This document shows, piece after piece, positions 44,731-54,800 of a stretch of DNA of 64,000 nucleotides (position 1 is the stretch's first letter; each line of letters begins with the position of its first letter). The notes below the pieces were generated by a model. That model did not search any database. It was not told where the DNA came from and worked only from the letters and a program-made list of their open reading frames with translations. Origin of the DNA: JARRQJ01 sp963810615. Lineage in GTDB: Bacteria; Pseudomonadota; Gammaproteobacteria; DRLM01. The DNA is taken from assembly GCA_963810615.1 (NCBI GenBank), contig CAWEOA010000002.1, positions 558,001 through 622,000 of the forward strand, written 5' to 3'. Both the position numbers and the translations under genes were made by a program.

Positions 44731-46734
44731 TCAGCGATCTTGAATGGCGACGGCCGTGTCACTACGGCACCGGACCTGCGCCCCGGTCCTGGACAGCGAC
44801 AAGCCGAGCAGACCCAACAGCACCCACAGGTCGATGGCGCCGCCACCGCTACTGGAACTGCTGCTCCCGGTACTGCCAGCGCTACCGCTATTGTTGGCCG
44901 TCGGCAGCGTTATCGTGGCGGGCCCCGGCGAACGCAGAATCGCGCCATACTCGCCCACGGCCACAAACTGGGTATCGCTGCGGGCAAGCGCCTTCAAGGC
45001 CTGGCCGGTGGTGGAGGTCTGGACCGTCCAGCTCTGCCCGTCCGAGCTGGTGAGGATGGTACCGGCGGCACCCGCGACCGCGAACTGCAGGCCATCCCAG
45101 CTCACGCCGACCAGATCGTTGGTCGATCCGGAACCCTGTGCCGTCCAGCTCTGCCCGTCCGCACTGATAAGGATGGTCCCGGCAGCGCCCACGGCCACGA
45201 ATTTCGCACCATCCCAGCTCACCCCATACAAGGCCTGGGTGGTAACGGTACTGGGAGAATAGTCCGTCCAGCTCACCCCGTCCGCACTGGTGAGGATGGT
45301 CCCGGCGGCGCCCACGGCCACGAACTGCGCACCGTTCCATACCGCCGCGTACAGATAATTGGACGTCATGGAGTTGGGAGAATAGTCCGTCCAGCTCACC
45401 CCATCCGAGCTGGTGAGGATGGTGCCGAAACTCCCCACCGCCACGAATTGCGTACCGCTCCACACCACCGCATGTAAATCCCGGGAGGTATTGGAGGTCT
45501 GCGGCGTCCAAGTCAAGCCGTCCGGACTGGTGATGATGATGCCGCCCAGGCCCACCGCCACGAACTGCGCGCCATTCCACGTCACCCCGTACAAGTGCTG
45601 GGTGGTAACGACAGCCGGAGAGTTATCGCTCCAGCTCACCCCGTCGACGCTGGTCAGCACAGTGCCGGAATAGCCCACGGCCACGAAGCGCACGCCGTTC
45701 CAGACTACGCCCTGCAGGTGATTGACGACCCCGGAGCCTTGCCGCGTCCACGCCGCGCTGTCCGGGCTGGTGAGGACGGTGCCGGCAGTCCCCACGACGA
45801 CGAACTGCGTAGTGCCGTTCCAGATGACGGCCCGCAGATCTTGGGTGGTAACGGCGCTCGAAGTCTGGGCCGTCCAGGTCACTCCGTCCGGGCTGGTGAT
45901 GATAGAGCCGTAGGCTCCCACGGCCACAAAGCGATTGCCGTCCCAGGTCACGTCCCACAAGGCTTGGGTGGTCCTGGATTTCTTAGGGCGGTCCGTCCAG
46001 GTCACCCCGTCGGGACTGGTAAGCAGGGCGCCGGCGGCGCCCACGACCACGAATTGCGTGCCGCTCCATGCAACCCCGTGCAAATCCTGGAGGGTCGTAA
46101 CGGCCGGGGTTTGGCTCGTCCAGTTCACTCCGTCCGGACTGGTGAGGATGGTTTCGGCATTGCTCCCCGTATCCGCATCACCCACCGCCACGAACTGCGT
46201 GCCGCTCCAGGTCACGGCAGACAGCTTCTTCGCGGTGACGGCGGTCTGGACCGTCCAGTTCACTCCGTCCGCGCTAGTGCGTACGGTACCCGCCGCGCCG
46301 ACGGCCAGCCATTGCCCACCATCCCATGTCATCCCATATAAATCCTGGCTGGTATTGGAATTCTGTGCGGCCCAGGTCTGTCCGTCCGGACTGGTGAGAA
46401 TGGTGCCGGCATCACCCGCGGCTGCGAACTGCGCGCCGTTCCACGCCACGGCATGCAACTCATTGGTGGTTCCGGAGGTCTGCATCGCCCAGTTCACCCC
46501 ATCGGAACTGGAGAGGATGGTGCCGTCCATACCGACGGCGACATAGGTGCCCGCCCCGTCGTAGGCAACGGCATGCAGGTCGTTACCCTGTGGCAAAGGG
46601 TTGACCCATTGCCAGTCCACGCCGGCCGCCGCCAGGGCTAGCTGCGGCAGCAGGAAAATACTCAGACAAGCCAGAAACCAGAGTCCCCGCGACGACCGGC
46701 CGCGCCACCACGTGTTTTTTGATGTTATTTTCAT
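44731..46734 (-). CDS. Exported protein with about 14 WNG-type repeats and a C-terminal anchor
   Basis: The ATG at 46734 after GGGGAGA gives 667 residues with a signal peptide (WFLACLSIFLLPQLALAAA). The body is about 14 repeats of 38-45 residues with the pattern L-x-x-V-x-WNG-x-QFVAVG-x-x-GTILTS-DGVSWT, probably a beta-propeller-like fold. A Gly/Ser run leads to GGGAIDLWVLLGLLGLSLSR, a short helix followed by basic residues that resembles GlyGly-CTERM-type sorting signals. The repeats make the opposite strand open in several frames; those are shadows. It is probably displayed at the surface; its ligand is unknown. Confidence 0.85.
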   Translation of the reverse strand: MKITSKNTWWRGRSSRGLWFLACLSIFLLPQLALAAAGVDWQWVNPLPQGNDLHAVAYDGAGTYVAVGMDGTILSSSDGVNWAMQTSGTTNELHAVAWNGAQFAAAGDAGTILTSPDGQTWAAQNSNTSQDLYGMTWDGGQWLAVGAAGTVRTSADGVNWTVQTAVTAKKLSAVTWSGTQFVAVGDADTGSNAETILTSPDGVNWTSQTPAVTTLQDLHGVAWSGTQFVVVGAAGALLTSPDGVTWTDRPKKSRTTQALWDVTWDGNRFVAVGAYGSIITSPDGVTWTAQTSSAVTTQDLRAVIWNGTTQFVVVGTAGTVLTSPDSAAWTRQGSGVVNHLQGVVWNGVRFVAVGYSGTVLTSVDGVSWSDNSPAVVTTQHLYGVTWNGAQFVAVGLGGIIITSPDGLTWTPQTSNTSRDLHAVVWSGTQFVAVGSFGTILTSSDGVSWTDYSPNSMTSNYLYAAVWNGAQFVAVGAAGTILTSADGVSWTDYSPSTVTTQALYGVSWDGAKFVAVGAAGTILISADGQSWTAQGSGSTNDLVGVSWDGLQFAVAGAAGTILTSSDGQSWTVQTSTTGQALKALARSDTQFVAVGEYGAILRSPGPATITLPTANNSGSAGSTGSSSSSSGGGAIDLWVLLGLLGLSLSRTGAQVRCRSDTAVAIQDR

Positions 46735-46995
46735 GGTCTTCTCCCCGTGAAGCAATTGACACCCGGAGGGCGCGTACCGCGAAATTAAAGGGCTGGGCAG
46801 TGAAAGAAAATTATTTTATTCAATTTGGACCCCATTATCACCTCTATTGGCATACTACAACAATTAGCACGCCCCGGTTCCACGGACACGCGCTCCGGTC
46901 AATGAAACCCATCCCAATGACGACGGTGCGCATCGGCACCTGCGGTCCGTTGCCGACCTCGACGGTTTAAGGTCTGCGCTCGCAGGTTAGGCGCT

Positions 46996-47163
46996 TTATG
47001 CGATGATCACCTGGGCGCCGAATTTCTGGGCCTGGGTGTGGGCGCGGGCGGCGAACGCCTGTCCCGAGACGTCGGTCGGGAGCTGAGATAATTCTCGATC
47101 TTGGCGCTGGAACCGGCCTGCCCGCCCGGCGTATTGGTTTCGATCACCAAGACATTCAGCCTT
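46996..47163 (-). pseudogene. Fragment of thioredoxin-reductase-like FAD oxidoreductase
   Basis: On the reverse strand one frame reads LNVLVIETNTPGGQAGSSAK then IENYLS. After a frameshift near 47075 it continues PTDVSGQAFAARAHTQAQKF then GAQVIIA and a stop. This matches the internal FAD-binding part of the thioredoxin-reductase-like proteins with PGGQAGxSxKIENYLGFPxxxSG. The N- and C-terminal parts are missing, so it is a clear gene fragment. Confidence 0.7.
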
Positions 47164-47462
47164 GCAGTAGCGCGGGGACTTATAAACTGCAGTCCAGCGA
47201 AGCCATCAACGTGGCCGACGCAATCACCAGCCTCGCAGTCGGTCCTGAATTATCCTATATGAACGACAAGATGGAAGCGGGAACCAAGCGCCTGCTGAGT
47301 CTGTCAATTCCGGAGTACGCCACGCTTGGCGTTCCCAACGGCGTGGGGAACTCGGACGGCTATTATATCGACATGGAGGCCAACGTGCGCCTGCACACAT
47401 TCGACGCCGTGAATATCGAACAAAGCACTATAAATAGGATATGGGATGCATTGCTGATCTAG
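47150..47462 (+). CDS. Unrecognised open frame or gene remnant
   Basis: The frame reads CSSAGTYKLQSSEAINVADA and later YMNDKMEAGTKRLLSLSIPE, ending INRIWDALLI. It has no ribosome binding site and no ATG near its start; a GTG at 47211 is possible. The composition looks protein-like, but I do not recognise it. Next to the oxidoreductase fragment, a truncated 3' end of a lost gene is as likely as a real gene. Confidence 0.3.
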
Positions 47463-47632
47463 ATCAGCAAACCTCATTGCCATACAAGCTGACTGTATTC
47501 TTATCTAAGTATTGACCCCCTGCCTGCCCCCCGACTTCGTGCCATCGGCAAGCGGCTACGCCTCCTGTTGAACCTCGTCGAAATTTAAGTAAACTCACCC
47601 TATAACATGGATAAATAAACCGGTACAGATCG

Positions 47633-49033
47633 TTGCAATCACGTGACCTCGAGCAAAAGCTAAAGCGCGCCCAAGAGCATATCTCGGCAGGCAGAATCAA
47701 CGCCGGGGCGGCGATCTGCGAGCAGATCCTGAATAGCGAACATGATTGCGCCGAGGCCTTGTATTTACTCGCCTTGGTCGCTTACTACTCGGGAAACGAC
47801 CAGGAAGCCGTATATCTTGTGCGCAGGGCTATTGCGCTGGAACCTCATGACGAACGCTTTATCGCCATGCTTGGCGGCTATTTTCGTAACCAGGGCCTGC
47901 ACCAAGAAGCATTGGAGTGTTTTCAACGCGCCCGGCAGTTGCATCCCGATTCAGTCGACGCGCTGCGGGCTCAAGGCGAAATTTTGCTGGCAATGGGTAA
48001 GCTGAATGAGGCGGAAGCGACCTATAGAAGCGTACTGACGGCCGCTCCCGATGACCGTGCGGCACTAAACGACCTCGGCGAGATTTTGCTCCGCCAGGGA
48101 AACCCGGCGGATGCCGTCCGTCACCTGGAACAGGCGCTGGACCTGCACAAGGAGGATGCCGTCACCATGGCGCGGCTGGGAGCGGCCTTGGCGGCCCAGG
48201 GGCGCAGCCAAGAGGCACGGCGCTATCTGGTGGATGCCATCGCCCGCGCGCCTCAGCATCCGGAGGCACACAAGACGCTCGGTGATCTGGCCCATGCGAA
48301 TAACCGACTTGAAGAAGCAATGGAACATTACCAGGCCCATCTCGAGCACAAGCACAGCCTGGTCAGGTTGGCGAAGAAGTTCCGCACCGACAAATGGGGC
48401 AGCCATTTCTACGCCCGGCATTACCATGACCATTTCTTTCCATTGCACCAGCGCGAGATCAATCTTCTCGAGATCGGCATCGGCGGCTGGAACCACCCCC
48501 TGCACGGCGGTGCATCGCTGCGCATGTGGAAGGCGTTTTTCCCCAAAGGCCAGATCTACGGCGTCGATATTCAGGACAAATCGGCAATGGAAGAGGAGCG
48601 CATCCGTGTCTTTCAAGGCAGCCAGGACGATGAGAAATTCTTGCGCAGCGTGGCGGCGGATATCGGCAATATAGACATCATCATCGATGACGGCAGCCAC
48701 ATCAACCATCACGTCATCAATACCTTCAAGACACTCTTTCCACTCCTCGCCGACGACGGTATCTACGTAGTGGAGGATACCCAGACGTCCTACTGGCCTA
48801 AGTTCGGCGGAACCAGCACGGACCTCAATCATCCGAACTCCATGCTGTCTTTCTTCAAGGGTTTGAGCGACGGACTAAACTACGAAGAGTTTTTGCTTCC
48901 CGGCTACAGCCCCGGTTACTTCGAGCAGCATATCATCGCCATGCATTTCTACCACAACATGGTCTTCGTTTATAAAGGCCAAAACAAGGAAGGCAGCAAT
49001 TTCGTAAGAGACGGTGTACTGCTGCTGGAATGA
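47633..49033 (+). CDS. TPR-repeat protein with MycE/macrocin-type methyltransferase domain
   Basis: A 466-residue protein. Residues about 5-240 are TPR repeats (DCAEALYLLALVAYYSGNDQ, PDDRAALNDLGEILLRQGNP). From about 245 a methyltransferase domain follows: RTDKWGSHFYARHYHDHFFP, the SAM-binding strand INLLEIGIGGWNHP, and the metal-type acidic motif IDIIIDDGSHINHH. This resembles metal-dependent sugar O-methyltransferases of the MycE/TylF kind. TTG at 47633 is the only usable start after an in-frame stop. TPR-enzyme architecture matches the sulfotransferase 6 kb away. A 16-bp hairpin spans its stop codon. Confidence 0.85.
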   Translation: MQSRDLEQKLKRAQEHISAGRINAGAAICEQILNSEHDCAEALYLLALVAYYSGNDQEAVYLVRRAIALEPHDERFIAMLGGYFRNQGLHQEALECFQRARQLHPDSVDALRAQGEILLAMGKLNEAEATYRSVLTAAPDDRAALNDLGEILLRQGNPADAVRHLEQALDLHKEDAVTMARLGAALAAQGRSQEARRYLVDAIARAPQHPEAHKTLGDLAHANNRLEEAMEHYQAHLEHKHSLVRLAKKFRTDKWGSHFYARHYHDHFFPLHQREINLLEIGIGGWNHPLHGGASLRMWKAFFPKGQIYGVDIQDKSAMEEERIRVFQGSQDDEKFLRSVAADIGNIDIIIDDGSHINHHVINTFKTLFPLLADDGIYVVEDTQTSYWPKFGGTSTDLNHPNSMLSFFKGLSDGLNYEEFLLPGYSPGYFEQHIIAMHFYHNMVFVYKGQNKEGSNFVRDGVLLLE

Positions 49034-49061
49034 CCACCGGCCTACAGGCCGGTGGTCATTC
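49028..49061. terminator. 16-bp perfect hairpin over the stop codon
   Basis: Arms 49028-49043 and 49046-49061 pair perfectly around the 2-base loop AC. The TGA stop (49031-49033) lies in the left arm. There is no T-run, so it may be a bidirectional or Rho-assisted terminator or an mRNA 3'-end stabiliser. Confidence 0.55.
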
Positions 49062-49109
49062 GGGACAGTCGGCCTGCGCCGCCTTTAATCTCAGCGTCGG
49101 ACGACAATG

Positions 49110-49550
49110 CTAGCTGGCCGCAGCCCGATGGCGGGACTGATCCTGCCTGCCCTGCCGTTGTGCCCGACCCTGCGCTCCGGGGTGGTGGGCCGTGCCTAGG
49201 CTATGCACAACATCGCTTTCGGGAATCGGATGCCGGCCGGCGGCGGCATCCAGTTCATACGGTAGGGTACCGCAGGGATTTTTCTCGGACCCGCCGCAGC
49301 TGCATATATTGAACAGCTGATAAACAGGATCCCAACCGATGGCGCTGGTCCAGAAGGGATACAGGGCAAGCAACATTACCACATACCACCAGCCCGATAT
49401 CGACGCCCCTTCATCAAGTCGAAAGGCATTCACGGTGATAATCGTCAAGGGCACGGCAACCAATACGGTGCCCAGCATTAAACGGATAACACGATCCAAC
49501 CAGCCCAGGTTTTCGATGACACGAAATCGCTTTGTCTGTTCGTCGGTCAT
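49110..49550 (-). CDS. DUF2892 (YgaP-like) membrane protein
   Basis: The ATG at 49550 after CGGAGGTG gives 146 residues. The N-terminal half is a DUF2892 domain: NLGWLDRVIRLMLGTVLVAV and WWYVVMLLALYPFWTSAIGW, two membrane helices, then DPVYQLFNICSC. The last 40 residues are low-complexity, rich in Gln/Arg/His, and not part of the family; the normal stop may have been lost. The function of DUF2892 is unknown; it is often next to rhodanese domains. Confidence 0.8.
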   Translation of the reverse strand: MTDEQTKRFRVIENLGWLDRVIRLMLGTVLVAVPLTIITVNAFRLDEGASISGWWYVVMLLALYPFWTSAIGWDPVYQLFNICSCGGSEKNPCGTLPYELDAAAGRHPIPESDVVHSLGTAHHPGAQGRAQRQGRQDQSRHRAAAS

Positions 49551-50264
49551 GACATCACCTCCGTAGAACTTATCCACTCCAATCAGCGTCGATCGATATT
49601 GCTGGGGATCGACGTTTTCCATGCTTGGAAGATACCCTTGCAGACCACCCCATGCATTGATATTAATCAATCATATATACCTAAAATCCATTTCCATAAA
49701 ATCGATAATCCTGATTCCCATCGTCGGCGTGAAGTCCTTATCTAAATACAGGGCTCTCGCTACGCTGACTGCCGCCTTATGGGTGTTCGCCGCCATAGCC
49801 ATCTGGTCATGGAAAACAACCGGAGACGGATTTCGAATGCCGTCGCCGCTTTTAGCTGCATTCATTTTTATACGCGATGGCTTGAACACTTGGGAGCTTA
49901 AGCTGGTACCGCTCTTGTAACAGGCATTGTTACGCTGGGATTTAACGTAGGACTCAATAGGATAAATAAAAAATGGCAGGCATCGCCCAGTCCGCCCCTT
50001 GAAACGGTTTAATTCATACTGTCGGCATAGCGCGTTTTAAGCGGTGCGGATGCTCGACTCGGCCTATTCCACTATTCAATTTCCGATATTGCGTCAAAGT
50101 TGATATACTTGCCATCCTGCGGCCATCAGCCCTGTCGAGCAATGCGCTTCTACCCTATTTTGCCGGCCAAGCAAGTCATCAAGTCGATCCGCCGGGTCAG
50201 CGCTAGTAATCGGGGCCTGACCAATGACATATGCAAAAAAACAAGAGTGCCGTAGGTTCAGCTT
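49551..50264. other. Gene-poor region with one possible small membrane ORF
   Basis: A 63-codon frame from GTG 49729 to 49920 encodes one hydrophobic helix (ALATLTAALWVFAAIAIWSW) and a polar tail, but without a ribosome site. The rest (49921-50264) holds the upstream region of the carbonic anhydrase gene and nothing recognised. Confidence 0.3.
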
Positions 50265-50894
50265 ATGCGAGTCTTAAATACCCTTTTTGAGAAAAACAGG
50301 CAATGGGCGAACAAGATCAAGGAATCCGATCCTGATTTTTTTAGCCGGCTCTCCAAGCAGCAAAATCCTGAATATTTGTGGATAGGTTGTTCCGACAGCC
50401 GGGTTCCCGCGAATCAAATTGTGGATCTGGCACCGGGCGAGATATTCGTTCACCGTAATATCGCCAATCTGGTCATCCATACGGACCTGAACTGCCTGTC
50501 GGTTATTCAATACGCCGTGGAAGTCTTGAAGGTAAAGCACATCATCGTGTGCGGCCATTACGGCTGCAGCGGCGTCAAGGCCGCCTTGGATAATCACGAA
50601 CACGGATTAATCGACAACTGGCTGCGCAATATCCAGGATGTTTACCGTTTATATCAAGAAAAAATAGATGCCCTGCAAAGCGAACAGGCCAGACTCGACC
50701 TATTGTGCGAACTCAACGTCGCCGAGCAGGTGGCGAATGTCTGCCAAACAACGATTGTACAAAGCGCATGGAAAGCCGGCCAGGAACTGGTGGTTCATGG
50801 CTGGGCGTACAGCATCGAAGATGGAATATTAAAAGATCTGAATGTTTGCGCCTCCAACTCAACAGAAATACCTCAGATCCACAGGCTGAAATAG
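50265..50894 (+). CDS. can: Beta-class carbonic anhydrase
   Basis: The enzyme interconverts carbon dioxide and bicarbonate in the cytoplasm. The 209-residue protein has all zinc ligands: Cys42, Asp44 and Arg46 in IGCSDSRVPANQIV, and His98 and Cys101 in IIVCGHYGCSGVKAAL. EIFVHRNIANLV and VHGWAYSIEDGIL are also conserved. The length and motifs fit the Can/CynT type. It stands alone and is followed by a methyltransferase gene 113 bases later. Confidence 0.97.
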   Translation: MRVLNTLFEKNRQWANKIKESDPDFFSRLSKQQNPEYLWIGCSDSRVPANQIVDLAPGEIFVHRNIANLVIHTDLNCLSVIQYAVEVLKVKHIIVCGHYGCSGVKAALDNHEHGLIDNWLRNIQDVYRLYQEKIDALQSEQARLDLLCELNVAEQVANVCQTTIVQSAWKAGQELVVHGWAYSIEDGILKDLNVCASNSTEIPQIHRLK

Positions 50895-51007
50895 CCTTTT
50901 ATTTTTCGTAAATCATAACCGACCACGGTCGGCCAACAACTACGCTGCATTCTCCTACCCGCCTTTTAACCGGGGCGTCTGGCTTTGTTTTTTTATGGAG
51001 GTTAAAA

Positions 51008-51784
51008 ATGAAACGTCATTACAACATCAAGTTCCCCGCCACCGAGCTTCATCAGCTCGAACAGGATGAGTCCTTTTTTTACCTCATCGAGGATGATAAG
51101 CAAATCAAGCTTCGCTTTCACGATTACGGCGAGATTTACAAGCGCCCCGGTTTGTACGAGCAACTATTTTATCAACGTCTCAAGTGCAGCTCCCCCAAGA
51201 AGGTCTGCGATATCCTCGCTAGGGTCTTACAGAACAACCGCGTGGAGATGACGGAGATACGCGCACTCGATCTTGGCGCCGGCAACGGCATGTTCGGAGA
51301 GCAACTCCACACCGTGGGCGTGGCCCGCGTCATCGGTGTCGATATCTGCGAAGAGGCAAGCGAGGCGTGCGAGCGCGACCGGCCGGGCACCTACGACGCC
51401 TACTATGTCCGTGATTTTTGCAATATGGATGCCGCCACCCATGAAGATCTGAGCGCATGGCAGATCGATTGTCTTTCCTGTGTCGCCGCGCTCGGTTTCG
51501 GCGATATTCCGGCGAAGGCCTTCGCCAATGCCTATAATCTGGTTGCGCCGTCGGGCTGGGTCGCTTTCAACATTAAAGAGACCTTCCTGCTTGAGAGCGA
51601 CACTTCGGGATTCTCACGCCTTATCAAGCAGCTGCTGGTGAACGACGCCTTGGAAGTCCATCATCTTGAGCGCTACCGGCACCGCATCTCCATCGATGGG
51701 CGTCCGTTGTTCTATTACGCGCTGGTCGGAAAAAAGGAGTCGGATATTCCGCAGCAGATCATGAGCAGGATCGGTTGCGCCTAA
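51008..51784 (+). CDS. SAM-dependent methyltransferase
   Basis: A 258-residue cytosolic protein with a Rossmann SAM motif IRALDLGAGNGMFGEQLHTV (about 83-102), the acidic end of strand 2 (VIGVDICEEASEACER), and IDCLSCVAALGFGDIPAKAF as motif IV region. An N-terminal part of about 70 residues precedes the domain (YNIKFPATELHQLEQDESFF). The substrate is unknown. TGGAGG lies nine bases before the ATG. The next gene converges. Confidence 0.85.
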   Translation: MKRHYNIKFPATELHQLEQDESFFYLIEDDKQIKLRFHDYGEIYKRPGLYEQLFYQRLKCSSPKKVCDILARVLQNNRVEMTEIRALDLGAGNGMFGEQLHTVGVARVIGVDICEEASEACERDRPGTYDAYYVRDFCNMDAATHEDLSAWQIDCLSCVAALGFGDIPAKAFANAYNLVAPSGWVAFNIKETFLLESDTSGFSRLIKQLLVNDALEVHHLERYRHRISIDGRPLFYYALVGKKESDIPQQIMSRIGCA

Positions 51785-51817
51785 GGTCATGCGCGGGCAA
51801 GGCGACGGCCCCGGTAC

Positions 51818-54800
51818 TTAATAGCCCATGATGCCGAAGAAACCATTGCCGGCACCGGGATTGAGATCCATTACCTGCACGGTATTCGCAGTAGTGCCGT
51901 CGGTCTTCCACAGCTCCATACCGCTGGAGCCGTCGTTTGCCCTGAAGTAGAGCGCGCCACCGACCGCGGTGAAACCGGCGGGCACACTGCTGCCCGGTCC
52001 GGAATTGATATCCTTGACCAGAACCGCGCCGGTAGCGATGCTGTCGCTCTTCCACAGCTCCACGCCATTGCTACCGTCGTCGGCCCTGAAGTACAGAGTG
52101 CTACCGACGGCGGTAAGCCCGGCAGGATCGCTGCCATTGGTTCCGGGATTGATGTCCGTCACCATCGCAGTAGTTGTACCATCGCTCGCCCACAGTTCCC
52201 TGCCGTCAACACCGTCATAGGCGGTAAAGAACAGGCTTGAACCCGCGACTGTCAGATCGTAAGGCCCACTGATGTTGGCGTTGAGACTATCTTTCACCAG
52301 CGTGGTACCTGCATCCGTACCATCGCTCTTCCATAATTCATAAACCCCGCTACCGGTATTGTAGGCGCTGAAATACAAGTCAGCGCCGAAGGCGGTGAGA
52401 TAATACGGGTCGCTGGCGTTCACGGTCTGCAAATTTTTCACTGCAACAGTGCCGGTATCAGTGCCGTTGCTCTGCCACAGACCGTCGCTCCTCCACAGCT
52501 CATAGCCGGCCGTGGCATCGAAGGTCACGAAGTACAACGTGACACCGACCGCGGTGAGGTAATGAGGCTTGCTGAGAGTCACGCCGCTCATGAAGGTCCC
52601 GTCGGCGCTGCCGTCGCTTTTCCATAAGGCGGTGGCGCCGCTGGAGTCGGACGCCGTGAAATAAAGCGTGGCTCCCATGACCGTAAGATAATTGGGATAA
52701 CTGATTCCGGCTCCACTCCTATCTACTACCTGCACGGTACCCGCGGCGGTGCCGTCGCTCTTCCATAACTGAGTAGCGTTTCCAACCGTGGCCACAAAGT
52801 ACAACTCATCGCCGAACACCGTCAGCTGCGAAGGATTGCTCGCGCCGGTCGTATTGATCTGTTTCACTTTGTACGTGCCGTTGGTCGTTCCGTCGCTGCG
52901 CCACAGCTCCGTTCCGTAGCCGCTGCTGCCATAGGCGCCCGAACCGTCGTAAGCCGTGAAATAGTGAACCCCGTTGATGGTCACCATCACTGACGGATAC
53001 GAATCACCGCTTTGCCGGGCAATGTCGTTCACCAAAGCGGTCCCGGTCGCCGAGCCATCGCTGTACCATAATTCGCGGCCGTGGCTGCCGTCGTTGGCGG
53101 AGAAATAGAAATTCGACCCGTTAGCGACGATATCCATCGGCGTACTGTCGCCCGCCCCCGGATTGATATCCATCACCCTGGTGGTGCCGGAGATAGTGCC
53201 GTCGCTTTTCCACAGCTCATAGCCGCTGCTCGCTTGATACGCGGTGAAATACAAAGCGCTGCCGACGGCGGCAAGATGGGCAGGAAAACTGCTGCTCGTG
53301 CCGGGATTGATATCCTTCACCATCAGGGTGCCGGATTGTGCACCATTGCTCTTCCACAGTTCCGTACCATTGGTAGCATCGTGCCCCGTGAAGTACAAGC
53401 TGCTGCCGACGGCGGTAAGCTCGGTGGGACTGGGAATCGTTGCGGCATTAATATCCTTCACCTGCACGGTGCCGACGGCCGTCCCATCAGTTTTCCACAT
53501 AGTGGTAGCGCTGCCGTCGTACGCCGTGAAGTACAGCATAGCGGAAGCACCAGCACCGACGGCGGTCAGTTCGGCGGGATAGCTCCCGTTCGCCCCGGAG
53601 TTGATATCCATGACTACAGCGGTACCTGCGGCGGTACCGTTGCTCGCCCACAATTCGGTGCCGCTGGTCGCGTCACTCGCCGTAAAGAACAGCGTGGTGT
53701 TATCCAGGACAATGAGATTGGAGGGGTTTATGATATTGGCATTGACACTGTCCTTAGCCGGCACGGTACCGGTGCCAGTACCATCACTGGTCCACAGCTC
53801 ATAATCGCCGCTGCCGGTATTGTAGGCGCTGAAATACAAGTCGGACCCGAAGGCAGTGAGATAGTAGGGGTTGCTGACACCCGCGCCGCTCAGATCTTTC
53901 ACCATAACGGGACTAGTGCCGTCGAACTTCCACAACTCAAATCCGGCCGAGATATCGAAGGTCACGAAGTACAGCGTGGTGCCGACCGCGACTAGATAAC
54001 GGGGGTTGGCAAGACTCCCAACGGTGTTTGTGATAGTACCATCACTCTGCCACAGCTCGGCAGCACCGTCGGCATCGCTCGCCGTGAAATAGAGCTTGCC
54101 GTTCATGACGGTAAGATAATTGGGACTGGCGATGCTCATGCCGCTGGCGTCTTTCACCTGCGTGGTACCCGCAGCGCTGCCGTCGCTCTGCCACAGGGAA
54201 TAGCCGCCGGAGCTGTCATGTGCAATAAAGAACAGCACGCCGTTCACCATCACGAGATCATGAGGATCGGCATCGGCGTGGGTATTAATGTCCTTGAGAA
54301 TTTTCGTGCTGGCGGCGGTGCCGTCGGTGATATAGGGTTCAGCACCGCTGGTTCCATCCGAAGCTGAAAGGAAGAACAGTCCCGGATTGGTGCAGCCCAC
54401 GTAGACGTCGGTGACCTTCGCACCGGCGAGCACTCCACTGCCTTTGCTGACGATGCAGTTCTGCCCGGCGGGTTGAGCGGCGATGGTAACATCGTAAGCA
54501 GCGCCATCGATCGGCGCCGTCGCGAAGGTATAGGAACCATCGTTCTTTACGGCGAGATCATCCCCGCTGTTGTTCTGCAATACCAAACCGGTGCCGGCGA
54601 GCCCGCTGACCGTCAAACCGACAGCATAGTTGGCGGCCTTCGGATTCATGCCGTGGGTGATCTCGTACAAATTGCTGTAACCGTCGCCATCGATATCCTG
54701 ATAGCTATAATCCGACGCAGCAATCGGCAAGGCGGGCATTGCGCTCGAGGTCACATCCAGTTGCTTGCTGACCGCGGCCAGTTCAATCAGGCCACTGCCA

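Larger units (their letters stand above)
46735..47632. other. Gene-poor region with gene fragments
   Basis: The interval holds the oxidoreductase fragment at 46996-47163 and an unrecognised open frame at 47150-47462. The parts 46735-46995 and 47463-47632 show nothing convincing. Confidence 0.5.

Noticed and set aside
44744..46546. Several forward open frames opposite the WNG-repeat gene
   Set aside because: The repeats keep the opposite strand free of stops; no start signals or recognisable domains.
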